Positions 1 through 12,702 of a stretch of 64,000 bases of DNA are shown here, piece after piece. Position 1 is the first letter of the stretch. Every line of letters begins with the position of its first letter. Location: the NCBI GenBank assembly GCA_033239125.1, contig BSWB01000001.1, forward strand, positions 7,390,501 to 7,454,500, read 5' to 3'. The notes under the pieces are model-generated. The model had not been told where the DNA came from and ran no database searches. It saw only the letters and a list, made by a program, of their open reading frames with translations. Both the position numbers and the translations under genes were made by a program. The stretch comes from Fagopyrum homotropicum (lineage: Eukaryota > Streptophyta > Magnoliopsida > Caryophyllales > Polygonaceae).

Positions 1-329
1 CTGCTGTGATTGGTAACAATGTGTCAATTCTGCATAATGTTACCTTAGGAGGAACAGGAAAGGCTCATGGAGATCGACACCCAAAAATCGGAGATGGTGT
101 GTTGATCGGAGCAGGAACTTGTGTTCTTGGAAATGTGAGGATTTGTGATGGAGCTAAGATTGGAGCTGGTTCTGTTGTGTTGAAGGAAGTCCCACATAAG
201 ACTACTGCTGTTGGAAATCCTGCAAGGTTGATTGGAGGGAAGAAGAATCCAGTTAAGCTTGTTCAAATTCCTAGTTTTACTATGGATCATACTTCTGATA
301 TTCGTGGCTGGTCTGGTTATGTGATTTAG
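1..329 (+). CDS. SERAT: Serine O-acetyltransferase, C-terminal part (gene runs off the left edge)
   Basis: The frame is open from the window edge (codons start at base 3) to a TAG at 327-329. The protein is the left-handed beta-helix end of a serine acetyltransferase, which makes O-acetylserine from serine and acetyl-CoA for cysteine synthesis. Visible marks are the active-site stretch SILHNVTLGGTGK, then GDRHPKIGDGVLIGAG, hexapeptide repeats (ILGNVRI-like turns), VPHKTTAVGNPARLIGG, and a C-terminal tail ending SGYVI; the family's extreme C-terminus binds O-acetylserine(thiol)lyase in the cysteine synthase complex. A Met call at base 6 would be a GTG inside the gene, so the true start lies outside the window. 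No intron is seen in this part. Family assignment is firm; isoform and compartment cannot be told without the N-terminus. Confidence 0.93.
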   Translation, partial: AVIGNNVSILHNVTLGGTGKAHGDRHPKIGDGVLIGAGTCVLGNVRICDGAKIGAGSVVLKEVPHKTTAVGNPARLIGGKKNPVKLVQIPSFTMDHTSDIRGWSGYVI

Positions 330-765
330 GATATTTGGTGTTTGTAAGTTTTAATTTGATTTTATGTTTTTGGAATGTTAGGCTTATAATAGCTTCTCTT
401 GTACTAAACCGAAACAATCAGAAGTTGTTTTGCCTTAACTATTATGAATATATAATGGTATATGTTAGTTTCTCTTGTTCTAGTAGGAAACTCTGCAAAT
501 GTTGTGTAGACTGTAGTAACGTGTGTTTGTTGTAGATGAAGTCAGCTTGTTGCTTCTTAACAAACGGAATGTAATAAGAATGTCAAATAAATCGTCGATA
601 AAGAGTTTTTAAATGAAAAAAAAAACATTCCTTGTAGCAGACAACTTACGGTTTGATTTGTTTCCAAGACTTTTCAAAGGAAAAATCTTCAACAAGCCTT
701 TCCTAAATTTCTAGTTTTGTGGTTTTTCTAGTTTTGACTCCAGATTTTATCTTCGTTTCTTTGAC
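330..765. other. 3' flank of the SAT gene
   Basis: AT-rich sequence with no supported gene. It should contain the SAT 3' UTR; AATAA-like motifs occur near 572-590, but no poly(A) site can be fixed. Confidence 0.4.
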
Positions 766-1000
766 GATCTTCGATTAATCACGTTTCAAGAGAAATTAAC
801 AATATTGTTGACCGAGTGATCCATTTGAAATTTTGACGCCCAATTCTAATTTTTTTTTTGGTGATCTCAAACTATAGGATGTTCGATTAATCACGTTTTA
901 AGAGAAATTAACAATATTGCTGATAAACTGATCCATTTGAAATTTTGATGTCCAACTCTAATTTTTTTTTTTTTGGTGATCTCAAAGGATAGGTTCTCAT
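766..1000. repeat. Tandem duplication, two units of about 115 bp
   Basis: Unit 1 (about 766-881) and unit 2 (about 882-1000) share the order TTCGATTAATCACGTTT, AGAGAAATTAACAATATTG, ATCCATTTGAAATTTTGA, a poly-T run and GGTGATCTCAAA. They differ by scattered substitutions and by T-run length. No coding potential. Confidence 0.8.
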
Positions 1001-1050
1001 TCGCAGAGATCTACTTCTAGAATATGTCTAGTCTATCTAACCGCTTCTAT

Positions 1051-1053
<3 letters not shown>

Positions 1054-1097
<44 letters not shown>
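1054..1097. repeat. (TA)n microsatellite, about 44 bp
   Basis: Uninterrupted alternating TA followed by a T run. Confidence 0.97.
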
Positions 1098-1099
<2 letters not shown>

Positions 1100-1105
<6 letters not shown>

Positions 1106-2029
1106 TTGATATGGGTCAATGGGATTATGGTATTTTCAAAAACATTGTTAGTCATTTTGTTGGATATTTTTTTGATTACTCAACTCAGTCAAAGGTAAGA
1201 CAAACGATTCCCCATGAATTTTGTCAAACTTTAAATTTGACCATTATTTCTGTATTAAATTCACCAATAAAAACTTTGTCTATCCATCGTAAATATTTTT
1301 TTATCTCATTGGTTTGTGTTGGGTTAAGCATGTCTAGTAAATTGATCCGTATTTATGTTAATTTTTTATTTGTTAATTTATTTTTATATTATTTATATTA
1401 TTTATATTTATTTATATAATTTTTTATTTTTATATTATTTATATTCACTTAACTCTCTACCTGTTATGAGCTCGGTGATTGTAATTTTTTAAACATTTTT
1501 GTTATTTTATAATCAATTTTTATAAGGGCAATTTTGATAATTAGACCTTCAATTAGTGTTTTTAATGTTTCAATTGTGTAAATATATCCCAACCTTTTAT
1601 ATTTATTTTTATACTCTACACACTCTTTTTTCACAAAACTAGAAAAAACCTAATAAACCAAATTATTTTTTTATAAGATAGAGAATATTTAGACCGAGTC
1701 AAACCTCGTGTTTATCACAATTGGTAATTTATTTAAAAAATAATCTAAATATCAAAGTTTATGAATATAGTATAATATATTGGTTCAAACTAACTTATTT
1801 TAAATTGATTAGTTAATCATAAAATCATGATAGTTAGTAATTTACCACTACATATATATTACATATTAGGTTTAACTTTTTGCATATTGATATGTTTGTT
1901 TAGCGGCGAAACGATATATTCTTGTACACTTTGAAGTTAGCGTGACAAGTGATTTGGACTTATGAATTTGTTGGAAGAAGACGAGTGTGAATCTACAAAT
2001 TTGGCAAGTTGAGGCAGTACCGCTGTAAT
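1100..2029. other. AT-rich spacer, nothing recognised
   Basis: Short open frames only; compositions such as TTTATATTATTTATATT repeated near 1380-1445 are low complexity. No domain recognised on either strand. Confidence 0.5.
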
Positions 2030-2372
2030 ATGAGATAAGCTACTTGGGCTGGCTTGTCAAAAGCTCGGTTCGAGCTCGTTCATTTTTTAAATGAGCCAAG
2101 CTTGAGCACAATTTAAAGCTCGTATAAATTTTAGGCTCGGCTCGTTTATAACGAGCCGAGTTTGAGCATGTCAATGCTTGGCTCGTTCAGCTAAAATAAC
2201 ACTATAAGAGCATTATTTTAGCCGAGCTACTCGGGCTCGGCTCGTCAAAAGCTCGGCTCGAGCTCGTTCATTTTCTAAACGAGCCAAGCTTGAGCACATT
2301 TTAAAACTCGTATAAATTTTGGGCTCGGCTCGAGCTTGAGCATGCCGATGTTCGGCTCGTATTACACCCCTA
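2030..2372. repeat. Repeat rich in GCTCG/CGAGC, probably a non-autonomous DNA element
   Basis: Two diverged units (about 2044-2215 and 2222-2372) contain the inverted words GGCTCG and CGAGCC, e.g. AAAGCTCGGCTCGAGCTCG followed by AAACGAGCCAAGCTTGAGCAC. The right edge ends in ATTACACCCCTAC. This palindromic composition is typical of short terminal-repeat elements of plants. Exact ends and a TSD were not found. Confidence 0.5.
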
Positions 2373-4200
2373 CTGTTGAGCGCATGTATTTGTTGCTACA
2401 ATTACTAAAATGCCCTTCTTCCAACTTGCAAAGCGGACCATATGAACACGACTCTCTTTTGCAGAGTAAGGGATTGTTTGTTAGCTCTTTTAGGACACGT
2501 ATTGAAAGTTGACATCTTTGAATTTGTTAAGTTATAACCTTATTTAGAGTTGAGATATTTTATCAATCAATAGTTAGAGAAAGTGACACTAATCATTCTA
2601 AGCAAAGCTCCGTAATGAAACAAAAGTGCATTTGTGGAAGTTTGGTCGTTTACACTTTTTAATATTACTAAATATGTTATGATAACATTATTATTGAAAT
2701 AACGATCTTAGTGTAATCATTTATGCGAAAATATGATATGGATTTTTAAGCTATCGTCTAGTGAATGTATCTCAATTGAGTTGGAATAGTAGAGTTTGTA
2801 TTTTTGCATTGAGCTAAAAACAAGAAATGTAAGTACATAACGACATGGAACATATCATGTAGGGAAGATTGATACATCAAACGAAAAAACGTTATAGAGT
2901 TTATACCTTACACGTGACCAATAGTGGTTTAAATTGTGTTGGACATGTTGATTAGTGAAAGAATGGTAATTGGATGCATATAATAAAAATATAAAAAGAA
3001 CCAAAATTTTGAATGTGACTTCTCTACTTGATCTACACGAACCTGACGATATAATAGACCTTTTGTCTTAACCCGACTGCTAAAACGAAAGATAAAAAAA
3101 GTAAAACAATGAGGCCAAATTAGCAAACTAAGTTAACATTTTAGGCCAAATTTTGAATGTGACTTCTCTAATGCGTAGTAATAATTAACTATCTTTTTCG
3201 TTGATCTAGTCTACCAACTATATGCATGTGTGATCTTATAAGACCCGTTGATCATAGTTGACTTCTAGCAAAACACTGCGACTCCTAAAATAACCGGATT
3301 GAATATCTCAATCAATTGTACTATTCCTAGTTTAGCCATTGCACGTTAAGTTGATGACACAATTCCTTCAACCTTTCACTTATCCTTAAACTAGTGTGCA
3401 ATATAAGATACATTGCCTCTTAGTGTCTTTTTTGACGATATGATGACTTTCATATCTTATATCCAATATGTTTCTTAAACTGTCAATTAAACAAATAATT
3501 ACGAATAGTTCATTTGAGTATGACCTCACATTTTTAGTCCTTCAAGTGTCCAATACATCATTCATTTTCAACGTATCACATTATGCATTAGTTAATGACA
3601 CGATTCCTTCAATCGCGGTTTGACATCGAAAAATTAGGGTTTGTAGATCTGAAACAAATAGGGAAGACGACTTGGCGTTGGTTTGGGGAGAGGGATTTGG
3701 GAAGAAGAACTAATTTTGGGTGAGGAAGGAAACAAACGAAGACGTCAAATACGATTTACATCAATGTTGTATTTGGGAAGACGATTTGGTGCCGATTTTG
3801 GGGTAAGGGAGGTAACCAGACGAAGACGGAGAAGACAGACTACAACAATCAATACGTAGTTTCGGTGTTGTAGTTAGGAAACCAAATGAATTAAGATTGA
3901 GTTAATGAAATATTCCTACTATATCTAAGTATTTTAATACGTAGAATAGTATTGACCTAAATATTTTATATGAAATTGAGATTTTAAATATTAGCCTCAT
4001 TTATACCTCTCATATGACTGCTTATAATTATCATATCATTCATATAAATACTAACGATTATATTATACTGATCATTAAGTTTTGTGTATACACATCTATC
4101 GATACCCTTATGTTAAACCATACGATAGAACAACAAAACAAACTTTTTATGTCATTGTCTTGGAGTTTATTATTAGTCCATATACTTAACCAATTTTCAC
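2373..4200. other. AT-rich spacer, nothing recognised
   Basis: No open frame above about 70 codons and no recognised domain. A short imperfect repeat around GGGAAGACGA is present at 3660 and 3775. Confidence 0.4.
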
Positions 4201-4229
4201 ACTTTCTTCTCTTTTTCCAAATATGATGA

Positions 4230-6080
4230 ATCCTTCAAGATGGACTAATTCGTCTCATTCCCCATTAAAAACGCAATTTTTACATCTATTTGACGTATTT
4301 TTAGTTTGTATAGTCAAGCTAATGTCAAAAGTATTCTTATGAAAGTTATTCTTACTATTGGAGTTGCCTCTTTCTAAAATCATGTAGCCACTACAAGTAC
4401 TATGGCAAATCCTTCAACAAAAACTCAATTTTCACACCCTACTTTTGTCTAAATCCTCTAGCCAATATAATGGGTATAGAGGTTTGAATCGTTACATCCG
4501 TATTATAATTTTCTTTAAATACCTATTTACAACCAATTTATACCCTTTTTATTAGATAATATTAAGTCTATTTTATTATGTATTGCCTCTTTATGAAGTG
4601 CAACATCTCTTGAAAAAGTGACTTCTTAAAAAGTCTTTGAGTCACCATCTACTTGAAAAATCATTGGTCTTTTTATCATTACTTTTTCACTATACTTTCA
4701 AACAAATACATTATGGCTTCAATTAGGTGACACAAAATCACGTTCTAAAGATTTATCTTTACTATTCCTTTAACTTCTCCTTGGTTCTAAAGGCTCTTTG
4801 ACTTTTCTCGTTTTATTGGGAGATGAAGAAGTTGTATGATTAGAACCATTGAATTTGAAATTTCAATAGGCTCCATGAGTCCGTTTAAGAGGCCTTATTT
4901 TTGCAACTTATGGAGTTTATCAAGCTTATGAAAAAATGATAAAAGCTAAAAAATGGGTGTTTGAGAGCATGAGTTTACAGAGATTATAGTAATTTATTAT
5001 ACCTTATATTCTTTTCATTTCATAAGTTACATGGAGTGAGCTTACGGAGCTTATGATAACTTATTGAATGATATATTATAAATGTAACCCTACGATTATT
5101 ATTAATAATAAATGAAAAGTAAACCCTTTCAAGTAATTTTACAAGTATATTAGCTACAATAAGCTTTCTTCTCTCAAACACATATCAGGCTTATACAAAA
5201 AAAGCTCATTCAATCAACTACTAATTTTAGCTATCAATTAGCTCAGTTACCATAAAGCTTCTACTTTGACTACCAATAAGCTCAAGATTCTCAAACCGTC
5301 CCTGTGTCAACCATATAATCCCTTACGATATTTTTTACATCACGTGATTCTACTATACATTAGAGTTTGTATCAAATAACTTATAGGCTTTTGAGTTTTT
5401 TTACATAGCTTACAAAAACACTTTCAGTGCCTTTGGACCTAATTTAGTCCTTTTTGGATATGAAACTCTATAATACGCAATAAAACCCCAAGTTCTTATG
5501 TAAGTCAAGTTTAGTTGTCTTCCTTCCAAATTTCACACGAAGATTCTATTATCTTTCTCAATAGTATGTTATTATATATGAAAATGACACACAACTAAGA
5601 ACGCTTCTCTCCCACACGTTTAAAGACAATCTAAAATTTAACATCATGAAATTTATCATGTCGGTCAATGTTTTATTCTTTCTTTCAGCAAGTCCATTTT
5701 GTTGTATATATGAGGTTGTTATTTGACGAACAATTCCGTTTATTTCACAAAAATTAGAAAATACTCATAGCCTCTATCACTCTTTAATATCTTTATTTTA
5801 AAATATTTTTTATTTTCTCCAACAAACCTTATCAATTTTGAACATAGGAAACGCTTTTCATCTTTGTTTATCATCTAATAAACATAAACATAAGTATATC
5901 TTGACTTGTTATCACACTTGCTTAAATCATGTTTGAACATGAATTTTAAAAATCTGAAAATAACACGTGCATGTCTCATGTGCCATAAATAAAGAGAAAT
6001 CAACTATATAATTAGAACTATTAATATCACTACTACTTAGTTTAAACATGTCATCACACGAATATAATTTTCCTACTAAC
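4230..6080 (-). pseudogene. Decayed Ty1/copia polyprotein, integrase to linker region
   Basis: The minus strand keeps recognisable integrase phrases in broken frames: KILKSDRGYEYF then, one frame over, QNGLAERKNKTLTDM (about 5800-5640). Further on come PKRTKLGPKALK (about 5470-5430) and KNSKAYKLFDT (near 5380). These are the copia integrase core and the stretch after it. EPLEPRRS and KDKSLERDF near 4790-4740 fit the integrase-RT linker. Many stops and frameshifts make it inactive. About 4900-5310 looks like later inserted repeat DNA, because the frame is interrupted there. Copia assignment is good for 5300-6080 and weaker below 4900. Confidence 0.65.
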
Positions 6081-6243
6081 ATAGATTAATCAAAATGGGA
6101 CAATCTCAAGTCTCAACTAGAGACTAAACACTAACACTTTGTTCCCATGCAACAACGTAGACTAATCAAAGTTTCATTAATCCTTCATCAATTAAACTAC
6201 AATCTCAAATTAAACACAAGAATATAAAAAACTAAGCTAGTAG

Positions 6244-8983
6244 TTAGTTTTGAACATTAGAAATGGGACCTTTAAACCAATGCCTAGCGTGGAAGAACCA
6301 AGCTGAAAGGACGATGATCAAGAGGCCACCCACTGCAACCGGTGTGTAGTTGAGAGTATCCGAAGTCACCGGAAAGCTGACCGGCAATGAGAAGAGCACC
6401 GATATCGTCACCACCCATAGAACCGCTATCCACCCGATTACGATGCTGAATCTCCCTAGATTGAATGGCCCTCGAACGAAGGACTTGCGTGCTAGGGTCA
6501 CCCTGAAAAATATGGGCAATGCATAGGCGATGTATAGCCCGATCGTCGCGATCGATACCATCGCGTCGAATGCCACTAGACTTCCAAGAGACTGCCAACC
6601 ACGGATCAATTCATCAGAAAATTAATTGACCAGTAACTCGAATAACAACCCTAAAGATGATCACTAGATAAACCGATCTTTAGACTCAACTCATGCTTCT
6701 TTCCTTTTAACCTCTCAAATTTGGTTAAGTTATAAACGAACTTAATATGAACATATTAGAGTTCCATTTGTTTGCCTCGAATAGTAGCACACATACCGTC
6801 AAAGCCATGCAGAACGCGACCACGACCGAGAGCCAAACTGCATTGATAGGAACCTCTTGCTTGTTCACCTGATGCCAAAGCCCCGAAAATGGCATGGCAC
6901 CATCTCTCGAAAAGGCGTAGGCCATCCTGCATATCAACATAAACGTAGCGATAAAACGGTAAAGTACAAGATAACCCTAAATCTCGAGAATCAAGAATCC
7001 TAAACAAAAGGTCCGAGTAGATAAATGTGATGCCAAACGGACCCTTAATGACGAAAAAGCCGAGATATAAAGATACCTTGAGTTACTAGTGACTGAGCTC
7101 ATTCCACAGAAGTAAACAGCAACAGCAACTATTCCCAAGCAGACTATGCCTCCAGTACCAGACCCATATCTACTCTTAAACGCCAAGTAGAATACTTCAG
7201 CAATGGCATAGCCACCAGCATCATTCTCACTGCTTAACAAGTAAGAGATGTCATTCACTGCAAATGTGATTCCAAGAATGTAGCCCCAACCCACAATTAT
7301 TGATATCCCAATGGCACTGATTATCCCCTTTGGACCATTCCTGTCTGCACCCTTCGTCTCCTCCGACTGCAGGCCAACAAGACCGAGTATTACAACATAA
7401 TAAAAACGGAATGAAAATGGTTAGTAAGTTTATACGCCTTACCATATGAGCTGAAGCGTCGTAGCCGTTGAGTGTATACTGACTCATTAGAAGTCCAAGG
7501 ACAAATATATAAGATTTACTACTGATGCCAGCATCATTATTTGTGTTGAAGTAAGTGAAAACAAACTCGGCACTCGCCCTTTCCTTCGCGACGAGAGGGA
7601 TGACGAGCATCAGGACGAAAACACCTGCATTGACATTCGTGAGATGATAACCAATTGACGATAGAAGGAATAGTTTACTGAACTTACCGAAAAAGTTCCA
7701 TGCAGCGGAAATCTGACCCAAGAAGGATAGACAGGAGATGGGAAGGCTGTTTAAAAGGGCATGTGAAAGGAGAATTACTGCATGAAACAAAATGACCATG
7801 TATTTTGATGCTTCATAGCCTCCGCCATTTTTGCCGCCTGTGCTAAGTAGGATTATTACTTGAATTAGCTCGGCTAAGGAGTAGTCTACACTTGTGGTTA
7901 CAGCCCACTGCAAATTAATGATGTTAGATATAGTAGAAATTAAAGTTGAGATCACTTTGTTGATTTGTAATCGTTGATTGAAGTTACCTGACCCACAATG
8001 TTGAACCTGCAAGATAATAATTTGCAATTAGACAGATATTAGTAAGGATTTATTCAGCTGATTACAAATGTGCATATTTTTAAGTTCGGTTGAACATGAA
8101 CATATCAAAGCTTGACTTATCATTCGGTTCAAAGAGCAACTCTATTGATCATCAAATGAGTCGATTTTCAATAAGGTTGTCTAAACTATCCGGACCACCG
8201 GACCGGTCCACAACGGACCAAACCGGACCGTATTTTTACAATTACGGTCCAAGATCATACCGGACCGTGATTTCCGGTCCGATTTTCCGGTCCTGTCTAA
8301 ATGTTTGCTGCCCTAATTTTCGGTACGTTGTTATATGAGAGGAGTTACTCGAGGTCTTGGGATTGGTTGGAGTAAAGCTCGGTTTGGGCTCTTAGTTTGA
8401 CCAAATCAGTCAAACACATATTTTAAAACCGGATTAGACATGGCTCGAGCTAGCTAGAATTGAGCATAGCAAATAAGAATATACCAGCCAGTAATCCAAG
8501 AGGCAAAAGGAGCAAATCTAGGACCAGCAAGCTTAGCGCTCCAGAAATAAAGACCACCGGAGGTTGGGTAAGATGAGCAAATTTCAGCCATTGATAACCC
8601 AACAAAGATGGTGAACAAACCAGCTATAAGCCATCCATATAACATAACCACCGGCCCACCAAACGCCAACCCATTGTTGTACAATGTGGTTATGCCAGTT
8701 ATGACTGACATGATCGAGAATGAAAAAGCAAAGTTCGAAATCACCCTGCATTTCGCAAACAAACACAGATTCGGCTTTAAGACTCATTCGGGTCGAATAA
8801 AACCGACCCATATGACCAAACCCTGATTTATAGCTTAAAGAAGAAGAGTTACGAGAGTTCGCGCTTCAGCTCTTGCTTGTAACCCAGCTCACTGAGACGC
8901 GCATCGTCGTGGTCGAGTGAAACGTCGCCGTTTTGGACGTAGACTTCCAAACCCAATGTATCACCACCGTCTACTTTCACCAT
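6244..8983 (-). CDS. BAT1: Amino-acid permease of the BAT1 / GABA permease type (APC superfamily), eight exons
   Basis: Exons on the minus strand: 8983-8853, 8745-8485, 8006-7988, 7907-7688, 7624-7443, 7366-7077, 6926-6797, 6591-6244. All junctions are GT-AG, phases agree throughout, and the total is 1581 nt (526 residues), close to the roughly 516 of the Arabidopsis protein. The start is the ATG at 8983, in frame with the family N-terminal phrase ARLSELGYKQELKRELS. Other family marks: NFAFSFSIMSVITGITTLY, GGPVVMLYGW, YPTSGGLYFWSAKLAGP, GYDASAHM, GTGGIVCLG, MAYAFSRDGAMPFSGLWH, VSIATIGLYIAYALP and a C-terminal ARHWFKGPISN. About 12 membrane helices are expected. The family exchanges amino acids or GABA across plant membranes. 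Exon 3 is only 19 nt. No stop or frameshift was seen, so the gene looks functional. Confidence 0.93.
8170..8450. repeat. GGACCG-rich insertion in intron 2 of the permease
   Basis: A run of CCGGACC, GGACCG and CGGTCC words (8188-8295) with palindromic pieces such as CCGGACCACCGGACCGG lies inside intron 2 (8007-8484). A second stretch (8340-8450) carries GCTCGGTTTGG and GGCTCGAGC. It looks like a short non-autonomous element or MITE; clear ends and a TSD were not resolved. Confidence 0.45.
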
Positions 8984-10440
8984 CTTGTATGTAATCGAGC
9001 TCTTGCTTGTTACAACGAAGAACTTAAGGGGGTTTCTCTTATAGCATGGAGTTCTTATATTTACACACGTGGGGATCGTGATAATCCAGTAAGATCAAGA
9101 ACGTCGGCGGCAGTACACCGGTCAAGCGCTGGATGAATATTGCCTTTTAAATACGCAATCCTTTATTATTGTCTGACCGAAAAATCCTCCAATAATATAT
9201 CGACACCTCAGCCCCAGCTATGTAGACTTATAGAGTCGTACTTACGTTTTTTTTTGTCCCTATTTTATATTTGCGAGTTTGGTTTGCAAACTATTTTTAG
9301 AATAATTTCACTACAATGAATTATCGTAATAAAAAAATAATAATTTCATTATATTGCATAGGCTGGTTGACATCTAGGTGCTATAATGAACTTAACCTAT
9401 CTTTTGAGGCATTAGATGGCAGCTGGTTGTGAATTTGAAATTACTAATAAAGTTAATTCATTAACAGATTCATTAATGCAATTAGTCCCTTTTTTACAAA
9501 AAAAAATAAATGAACTTAACCTATCTTTTGAGGCATTAGCCATTAGGATGGCAGCTGGTTGTGAATTTTCAAATTTTTATTGAATTGGGCTATGATCTCT
9601 CCTAAAACGGCAAATAAATGATGGGTTGGATGTGATATGGCTAAGAAATCCCTTTAGTGTTTCACGAGACTAAACGAACACATCAAACACCAACGATATC
9701 GAGTTCAACACAAAACACATTTAACAACAATCCGAAATTCACCCGTAAGCCACTCAACACCGGGTTCTACCGGGTCGGATAAAAAAAATCAAACCTAGAA
9801 AAATAACCAAGGAAGGAGAGTGTTGACTTTCCTCTCCGGCGACTACTTCATCCGGTTCTGCAACTTATACGTTGCAACTTGCAAGAACAACGAAAGGGGA
9901 AGAATTGTGGGAATACTGGAATAAAAAAAAGGAAAGCATGTATATTTAATTTTGTCTGATCTGTTAGATGTTTTTTAATTAAAAAAATAAATGTAACAGA
10001 AAAGTTAATAGGGCGTATTGGTGCCACTGTCACAGTATCGGTAATAGAAAGAGTAATCACCTTGTTTATGATAATGACACTCCGCTACTGTTGTCTCTAT
10101 ATTTGATATCCAGATTTACCCGGGTCTAATTACACATAATTGGTCAAGACTAACTAATGTTGATGTAAGGTCCACTGAATAGTCGCGAATGAGTGGGCAT
10201 CTTATCTAGTGCAGAGTTGCCTTATATACACAAATGCGGACAAGTTTTCAACACAGCCGGTGCAGAGGCTCATGTCTGGACTGGCAGACGACACAAAACA
10301 AGTTCAAAACTATATTCAATAATTGTCGTTTCAATTTGTCCTTTTTGTTAATTCTAATATAAAAATCTACCTGAAATCTTTATCGACCTTTAGTTTATAA
10401 AACAACGAACCATGATGAAGCATTTGAATCGAAAACATAC
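8984..10440. other. Spacer between permease copies
   Basis: No gene supported. A direct repeat of about 50 bp (core AACTTAACCTATCTTTTGAG, then GGCAGCTGGTTGTGAATTT) occurs near 9388-9436 and 9512-9570. I looked for permease exons 3-8 in 9136-10440 and saw none, so the second permease copy is truncated here. Confidence 0.5.
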
Positions 10441-10939
10441 CAGCCAGTAAGCCAAGAAGCTAATGGGCCCCAACGGCTACCGCAAAGCTTAGCGCTCCAG
10501 AAATAAAGTCCACCGGAAGTAGGGTAAGCCGAGCAAATCTCAGCCATCGACAAGCCCACTATCATCGTCATCACCCCAACAATTGGCCACCCATACACCA
10601 TCGTCACCGGCCCACCAAATTCCAGGCCCGTTCCGTACAGCGTAGTTATCCCCGTCAACACTGACACCACAGAAAACGTCACCGCGAAATTGGCCACCGC
10701 CCTGCAACCTCCGTCGGCATCACCCACACACTTTTTTAAAGAAAAAAAGAAAAGAAATTATGGGTGAGAAATGAGAATAGAATATCGTACGAGAGGCCAC
10801 GGGCGAGCTCTTGCTTGTAGCCCAGTTGTTGTAGACGATCAGCATCATCCGGTGCAGCCGCTTGCTGCTCTTCCAGTTCGGCAAGTAAAGGACGCGTACT
10901 ATACGCGTCTGAATTCGAGTACTCTTCGCTGTTTCCCAT
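10441..10939 (-). pseudogene. Truncated BAT1-type permease paralogue, exons 1 and 2 only
   Basis: Exon 1 is 10939-10791 (ATG at 10939, 149 nt, ending with the LGYKQELARGLS phrase). Exon 2 is 10701-10441 (261 nt, the same length as exon 2 of the complete gene), carrying ITTLYGTGLEFGGPV and YPTSGGLYFWSAKLCG. Both splice junctions are intact GT-AG and phase-compatible, and a donor follows exon 2. No later exon is found downstream, so the product could not be a full transporter. Protein similarity to the complete gene is clear but well below identity (roughly two thirds by eye), so this is an older paralogue rather than a fresh copy. Confidence 0.85.
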
Positions 10940-11069
10940 TAAATCTTCGGACTTTCTTCTTCAGTTGTTTACGGGAGAAAGGCGTCCGTACTTTGAGATC
11001 GATTTGAAACTGGAATTGGGGTTTTTGGAATCCCAACTGATCTTCGCAAATATGAAACATGGTAGATTC

Positions 11070-11082
11070 TTATATATATAAC
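11070..11082 (-). promoter_or_regulatory. Candidate TATA box of the truncated permease copy
   Basis: The minus strand reads TTATATATATAAG about 130 bp upstream of the ATG at 10939. In the duplicated copy upstream of 13914 the matching site reads CATTTACGAATC, so the TATA is lost there. Confidence 0.5.
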
Positions 11083-11616
11083 ATCCGACAGTCAAATGGA
11101 AGACCACAAAAATTAACGGTTAGTCATCGCTGTCAGTGGGTAGGTAGCTACATATCGGAATATTGTCTTTCACAAAGAAAATAAAAAAAAAACCTCCTAT
11201 TTCAGGAAACTAAAGTTACCTTTTTGTTTTAAACTCAGAAAATAGAATTGAAATGTATCTAATCTATATATATCCCTTGTTTATCCCACCTAAAAAAACC
11301 GAATAATTTCTTGGGTGTTATGTAAAATACATTTGCATTTGCTTATCCTATTTTATTTCTTTATAGAGAATAAGAAGTAATCAAATTATACTTCAATTAG
11401 TTTAAATCACAAAAAATGATTCTAAAAAGTTTCACGAACAAAGATATACATATGAACTAGATCTCTTCTTATTCCGTTTCCGAAGTTTAAAACAAACGGA
11501 CCCTAAATTGCTGTATAATAAAACACTAAAAATTAAATAATTTACATATATGTATACCCCATAACAATTTAAATTTAAAATGTTTGACAGTAATAAATTA
11601 TGAAAAATAGTGAATA

Positions 11617-12402
11617 TCTATATATACTAAAGTAGGCTATATTTCGTTGACGTGACACGCTAAAAATTGAGTATTTAAGTAAAATATAAGTATATTACTA
11701 AATTGCAACTCTTTTTAAAATTATTAATTTTTAAGTATTTCAATTTTAAAACAAAATAGATTTGGTGCAATTTAAATAAGATTTTGTACAATTTAAATTA
11801 TCTAAAATTATTTAAATTTAAATCATTTTTAATTTTTTTAAAACTACTATTATAGAGAAAATTACAAAATTTTAATTTTTTTAATTTTTGCTATAATAAA
11901 ATTCGAATTTAAGTTTTCACTAAAAATAAAAACTAAGATTTAGTGATTTAAAAAAAAATCTTATAAAATTCGAAGTTTAAATTATTTATGTTTATAAGTT
12001 ATGTATTTTATATTTTGTGATTTTTGATTTTTAAAACTTTCTTTTAAAGTTTTTTAAGGGTATATATAAAAATAGAGAATTCTAACTTTAGGATGAAACA
12101 ATTAAAATTTTATTGTATTTTTTTTAGTTGTTATTTTGCAATTAATGTGATCTGAGTTTTATAATGATTCAAAATTATTTTATATGTGTTTTGATATTAT
12201 ATAAACGGGACGGGCACTTCTAGCGGGATGAAGAAGTTAATGCCTATATCCCGTCTCGAATATTTATTGGTTATACGTGATTGATATATTTTATGAAATT
12301 CCGTCGGGATTGAGACATGACAAGATCAAAATTTGCAGAATTTGTTCTCATTATATTTATATGTATTAAAAATATATGTGCACGACACGAGTCCTAAACT
12401 AG
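11617..12402 (+). mobile_element. Candidate non-autonomous Helitron
   Basis: The left end reads A followed by TCTATATATACTAAAG, and the right end reads GAGTCCTAAACTAG followed by T, fitting Helitron TC...CTAG ends inserted between A and T. A degenerate GTGCACGACACGAG stretch sits about 10 bp before the end, where the Helitron hairpin belongs, but the stem is poor. The interior is AT-rich without coding frames. A similar head (ACTAAAAGAGAGTACGGATTT) occurs at 38415. Confidence 0.4.
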
Positions 12403-12702
12403 TTTCATTATACGGGAGATGCGAGAATTTTAAAAAAAATCTTTTTCAATTATATAAATAATCTGTGTTTTTTGAATTTAAGCTTTAAATGAATGAAAAT
12501 ATTGCAATTATTGAGATTTGACAGACGCTTACGGGAGTCGGGGTCCTACCACTTGCAATGTATGGTTTTGTAATGAAAAATGAAAATCTTTTTAATAGAT
12601 AAAAAATCTTATTAACAAGGTTCTTTTATTGAATAAATCAATTGCTTTAAATTAAAATATTACGAAAAAAATTGAACAAAATGTACTAACAAGATTCTTC
12701 TC

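Noticed and set aside
4955..5310. Possible hAT-like MITE with GTTTGAGA ends interrupting the copia remnant
   Set aside because: Inverted ends are weak and no 8-bp duplication was found.
10771..11007. Plus-strand 78-codon frame, repeated almost exactly at 13746-13982
   Set aside because: It is the shadow of permease exon 1 on the minus strand; its repetition only reflects the duplication.
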